From a virus, in the IMG/VR virus record IMGVR_UViG_3300013127_000027, positions 1-25,519 of that record: a DNA stretch of 25,519 nt; one strand, given 5' to 3'. The position numbers and the translations under genes were made by a program. The notes below the pieces were generated by a model. It did not search any database. It was not told where the DNA came from and was given only the letters and a program-made list of their open reading frames with translations. Positions 22,686 through 25,519 of the stretch are shown piece after piece (position 1 is the stretch's first letter; every line of letters starts with the position of its first letter).

Positions 22686-23653
22686 CGAGCCCGCGGATCA
22701 AAGGACCGACCCCGCTCGTCCCGAAGAGCACGGGCACGGGCTTCGCGCGCTCGCTCGATCTCCCTGCGACGAGCACGGCACCGGACGCGTACGCGCCGAG
22801 CACGAAGGGCGTGAGCGTGCGCCAGGGTCAGGAAGTGAGCACACGCAAGACGCGCTCGCAGTTCCGGCAGATCGAGTTCCAGCGAGTGATCTTGCAGCAC
22901 GGCTACTACCTCATGTGGAGCAAGGCAGTGATCTGCCCGTGCATGAACGCGGAGACCGAGCAGACGCGCGTGAACTGCACGACGTGCGATGGCTCGGGCT
23001 TCTACTACAGCGACCCGCTCATGGTGCGCGGCATCATGAGCAACCTCGAACGCAACGAGAAGATTTTCGAGAAGTTCGGATCGTGGGTCGAAGGCACGTC
23101 GCAAGTCACCGTCGAGCCGCAGTACCGGATGGGCTACCGTGATCGCATCGAGATGCAGGACACGGTGATGACGCACAACGAACTCTTCAAGAAGGGTGAT
23201 CGACGCGGCACGCGCTCGCGCCTCCCCGCGCGCACGGACTCGGTGCGCTACCGCATCGTGCGCCTCGTGAAGCTCGTTGTGTCGGTGGGCAACGTGAACC
23301 TCGAATGCTGCACCGAAGGCGCGATCCCCGAGGGCGTGGATCTCGACAACCCCGACGCGGTGTTCCCGCTCGAAGAGGGCTACCACTTCCGCATCACTGC
23401 GGATGGGTGGATCGAGTGGCTCTCGCGCGGCGACGACCTCGTGCCCGACGGCGCGTGGCTCTCGGTCCTCTACGAGTACGCGCCCGTGTACATCGTCGTG
23501 TCTCATCCGCACGCGACGCGCATGGAGACGCTCGAAACGAAGGTGCCGTCGCAGCAACCGTTCGCGCTGCCCGTGCAGGCACTCGTGAAGCTCGACTACC
23601 TCTCGGACATCACATCCCCTCTGCCGTCGATGACGACGACGCAGGTGAAGTGA
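22682..23653 (+). CDS. Neck/structural protein with CxC...CxxCxGxG metal-binding motif, 323 aa
   Basis: Translationally coupled to the previous gene through an ATGA overlap. After a low-complexity N-terminus the protein has Cys85-x-Cys87 and, 11 residues later, CTTCDGSGF (Cys99, Cys102), resembling half of a DnaJ-type zinc centre; this arrangement recurs in phage structural proteins near the neck. The remaining 220 residues are mixed alpha/beta with long strands (SVRYRIVRLVKLVVSVGNVN, WLSVLYEYAPVYIVVSHPH), which would fit a head-closure or stopper protein. No enzyme motif is evident. Structural role by context is fairly safe; exact position in the virion is not. Confidence 0.72.
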   Translation: MTSPRIKGPTPLVPKSTGTGFARSLDLPATSTAPDAYAPSTKGVSVRQGQEVSTRKTRSQFRQIEFQRVILQHGYYLMWSKAVICPCMNAETEQTRVNCTTCDGSGFYYSDPLMVRGIMSNLERNEKIFEKFGSWVEGTSQVTVEPQYRMGYRDRIEMQDTVMTHNELFKKGDRRGTRSRLPARTDSVRYRIVRLVKLVVSVGNVNLECCTEGAIPEGVDLDNPDAVFPLEEGYHFRITADGWIEWLSRGDDLVPDGAWLSVLYEYAPVYIVVSHPHATRMETLETKVPSQQPFALPVQALVKLDYLSDITSPLPSMTTTQVK

Positions 23654-24453
23654 TGCCGCTGCTCCGCGTAGACCTCGCACCGCTCAAGGCTGCGATCCTC
23701 GCTGCGTACCCAGGACCGAGCGAGGCGTCTCGCTTCCTCGGCGGGCTCGCGTCCGTCGCGCGCACGCGCATCATCACGGAGGCGCAGCGCGCGCTCAAGA
23801 CGAGCGCGCGTGACTACGTTGCGGGCGTGACCGAGGTCGAGATCAAGGGCAACGTCGCGCGCATCGTGCTGAACGGCATGGTGCCGAACATGGTCGAGAA
23901 CGGATGGCCCGAGACGGACCTCCGCACGACGCTGCTCGGGCCTGGCGCGAAGAACGCGAAGACCGCGCAGGACGGCTCTCGGTACAATACGGTCCCCTTC
24001 CGACACGGCACGCCGGGCACGAGCGGACGCAACGTCGGCAAGCAGATGCCGAAGTCGATCCACGCCGTCGCGAAGACGCTCGCACCGACGCTCTCGCGCC
24101 CCGGCAAGATCGAGGGCAAGGGCGGCTCCGTCGTCATGTACGGGCAACGACTCAATCCAGGGATGTCGATGAGCGGCGCGGCGCGCAAGCTGCTCACGAG
24201 CAAGCAGAAGCCGTGGCACGCCACGTCGATCTACATGAGCATGATCCGCGAAGAGAAGACCTACGCGAGCGCCACGCAGTCGAAGTACACGACGTTCCGC
24301 CGCATCTCGACGAACGTGCGTCGTGCCAAGCAGCACTGGCTTCATCCGGGCATCCGCGCGCGCAACTTCTTCCCGAAGGCCCAGCGTGACATCGAGCGCG
24401 TCGTGCGAGAGACTCTCGGGCGAACGCTCGCCCCGAAGGGCAGCACGCGATGA
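23653..24453 (+). CDS. HK97 gp10-like tail completion / head-tail joining protein, 266 aa
   Basis: The ATG at 23653 overlaps the previous stop (TGATG); longer in-frame extensions would run deep into the preceding gene. The product is basic and helical at both ends, with the C-terminal signature typical of gp10-like proteins: a histidine-proline-glycine turn (HWLHPGIRARNFFPKA) followed by a helix (DIERVVRETLG). Such proteins bridge the neck and the first tail ring. The centre contains an extended Gly/Lys-rich loop region (residues about 95-190) that makes it longer than the usual 120-150 aa family members. Its place between a connector-like and a terminator-like gene fits. Confidence 0.72.
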   Translation: MPLLRVDLAPLKAAILAAYPGPSEASRFLGGLASVARTRIITEAQRALKTSARDYVAGVTEVEIKGNVARIVLNGMVPNMVENGWPETDLRTTLLGPGAKNAKTAQDGSRYNTVPFRHGTPGTSGRNVGKQMPKSIHAVAKTLAPTLSRPGKIEGKGGSVVMYGQRLNPGMSMSGAARKLLTSKQKPWHATSIYMSMIREEKTYASATQSKYTTFRRISTNVRRAKQHWLHPGIRARNFFPKAQRDIERVVRETLGRTLAPKGSTR

Positions 24454-25292
24454 CCGATCTCCTTCGCAGGCAGCGCAGTCAGCGACAACTCGGCGGCACG
24501 ACCGGGAGCGGCATCGATCGCTCGGTGCCGAGCTTGGACTCGGCGCGCGCTGCGATCGTCAACGTCGAGCGCATCCTGCTTCGCTTGCTTCGCTCCGAAG
24601 TCGAGCGACTCTCGAAAGACGAAGCGTTGCTCCGCTACTACTTCGAGAGCGTGTTCGACTGCACGCTGCCCGAGCGCGAGACCGAGGAGTACATCGCGAA
24701 CTTCATGCGGCAGCCCCCGAGCATCGTGATCGGCTACCCGCGCTCGTCGGTGACGTTCCCCGTGATCGCGATCATCCTCACCGAAGAGTCGGAGACGCAG
24801 AGCGTCGTCGGCGACTTCCTTGGAGAGACGCTCGGCGACTCGTCCGACGAGGTGTACGCCGACTTCGTGGGCGCGATGTTCGAGGCGACGCACGGCTGCT
24901 ACGTCTACGCGGAGCACCCCGACGTGTGCCTCTACCTCTACCACTTCGTGAAGATGATCATGCTCGGGGGCAAGGATTGGTTGCTCTCGCAGGGCGTGAC
25001 CGAGGTCTCGATCTCGGGCGGCGAGCTTGCGCCGCAAGAGGGCTACCTCCCCGAGAACATCTTCCTCCGCACCGTGAACGTAAAGACCATCGCGCCGTTC
25101 GCAGTGCCGCGCCCCGCGCTCGCGGATGCGCGCAAGGCACGCGTGGTGGGACTCTACCAAGACGACGTGGTAGTAGATGGCGTGCAAGGCGGCGTACACT
25201 CGTACCCCACGAACTTCCCCGGTGGCGACTACAATGGCGAGACGATCACCTACGACGAGCGCAACGGTCCCGACGGTGACTCCGATGGATGA
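24450..25292 (+). CDS. Tail terminator-like / tail completion protein, 280 aa
   Basis: ATGA overlap with the previous gene. The N-terminal 90 residues are helical (SARAAIVNVERILLRLLRSE and an acidic helix). The centre is an alpha/beta domain with strands (SIVIGYPRSSVTFPVIAIIL, GCYVYAEHPDVCLYLYHFV) in an order like tail-terminator proteins, which cap the tail tube and join it to the neck. The C-terminus is acidic and polar (GETITYDERNGPDGDSDG) and overlaps the following short gene by eight bases. The assignment rests on position after a gp10-like gene and on the general fold pattern, not on a specific motif. Confidence 0.68.
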   Translation: MTDLLRRQRSQRQLGGTTGSGIDRSVPSLDSARAAIVNVERILLRLLRSEVERLSKDEALLRYYFESVFDCTLPERETEEYIANFMRQPPSIVIGYPRSSVTFPVIAIILTEESETQSVVGDFLGETLGDSSDEVYADFVGAMFEATHGCYVYAEHPDVCLYLYHFVKMIMLGGKDWLLSQGVTEVSISGGELAPQEGYLPENIFLRTVNVKTIAPFAVPRPALADARKARVVGLYQDDVVVDGVQGGVHSYPTNFPGGDYNGETITYDERNGPDGDSDG

Positions 25293-25488
25293 GCCGTCGC
25301 AGACGTTGCCCGACACGACGCCGCAGATCACGGTCGATCGTTTCGTGCGCTCGCGGCCCGTCGGAGGTACGGACGCGGAACTGCTCGGACCCTACGAGCA
25401 CACGCAGCGGCTCGCAGGCCCCTTGCGAAAGCGCACGCACGCGGAGTGGATGGACGACTTCATGAAGTGGCGCTCTGCGCCGCGTTGA
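25285..25488 (+). CDS. Hypothetical protein, 67 aa
   Basis: I start at ATG 25285, which overlaps the end of the previous gene by eight bases; an upstream in-frame start would lie wholly within that gene. The product is polar with an acidic N-terminus (MDEPSQTLPDTTPQ) and a C-terminal helix rich in Trp, Met and basic residues (THAEWMDDFMKWRSAPR). No known motif is seen. A small gene directly before a probable tail tube or sheath gene could be a tail accessory protein; the function is unknown. Confidence 0.68.
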   Translation: MDEPSQTLPDTTPQITVDRFVRSRPVGGTDAELLGPYEHTQRLAGPLRKRTHAEWMDDFMKWRSAPR

Positions 25489-25501
25489 CGGAGGCTGACG
25501 A

Positions 25502-25519
25502 ATGGCGACTGCGATCTTC
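25502..25519 (+). CDS. Start of a further gene, probably tail sheath or tube (3' cut by window edge)
   Basis: ATG 25502 is preceded by GGAGG at 25490-25494 with a seven-base gap and opens MATAIF, after which the window ends. Only six codons are visible. Position after a tail-terminator-like gene would suit a tail sheath or tail tube protein, but that is a guess from gene order. Confidence 0.5.

Overview
The window reads as the virion-assembly (head, neck and start of tail) region of a large tailed double-stranded DNA phage, or of a prophage. Every convincing gene is on the plus strand. Genes are packed with ATGA/GTGA/TGATG overlaps or short gaps carrying Shine-Dalgarno sequences. GC is high (about 65% by eye) and nearly all stops are TGA. 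This points to a GC-rich bacterial host, but nothing here identifies the host or shows whether the phage is integrated. No tRNA, rRNA, CRISPR array, insertion sequence or integrase was seen.

Left part (1-14982): three very long genes and one small one encode what look like virion-associated multidomain proteins. The first, cut by the left edge, joins a Mu F-like head-morphogenesis domain to a gluzincin-type HExxH metallopeptidase and an M14/AspA-like zinc carboxypeptidase. The second (1606 aa) is a 'polyvalent' type protein with, in order, two ADP-ribosyltransferase-like domains separated by a coiled coil, a GNAT-like domain, an inorganic-pyrophosphatase-like domain, a Gly/Trp linker and a sigma-70-like part covering regions 2 to 4. 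The fourth (2469 aa) has an N-terminal metallopeptidase of the same kind as the first gene and a complete SNF2-type ATPase core with a large acidic insert. By analogy with known polyvalent proteins, these are probably packaged in the capsid and injected with the genome to reprogram or disarm the host. That role is inference.

Middle part (14984-19749): two small genes (one a zinc ribbon) are followed by an intergenic region with a TTGACA promoter candidate and a strong hairpin. Then come the classic prohead protease, acidic scaffold-like protein and major capsid protein. The capsid protein carries an Ig/FN3-like insert. Two overlapping hairpins follow it, then a small putative decoration protein, then a second copy of the promoter/CCTAGC/hairpin arrangement and a Pro-rich small protein.

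Right part (19758-25519): a small beta-rich protein, a protein with a tail-fibre-type N-terminal motif, a 40-aa zinc ribbon, a one-helix membrane protein, and a run of neck and tail-completion genes (FN3 plus head-tail connector, a CxC/CxxCxGxG protein, a gp10-like tail-completion protein, a tail-terminator-like protein, a 67-aa protein). The window ends six codons into a further gene.

The most notable item is a sigma-factor-like module inside a predicted injected polyprotein, sitting beside an SNF2 motor and several peptidase and transferase domains.
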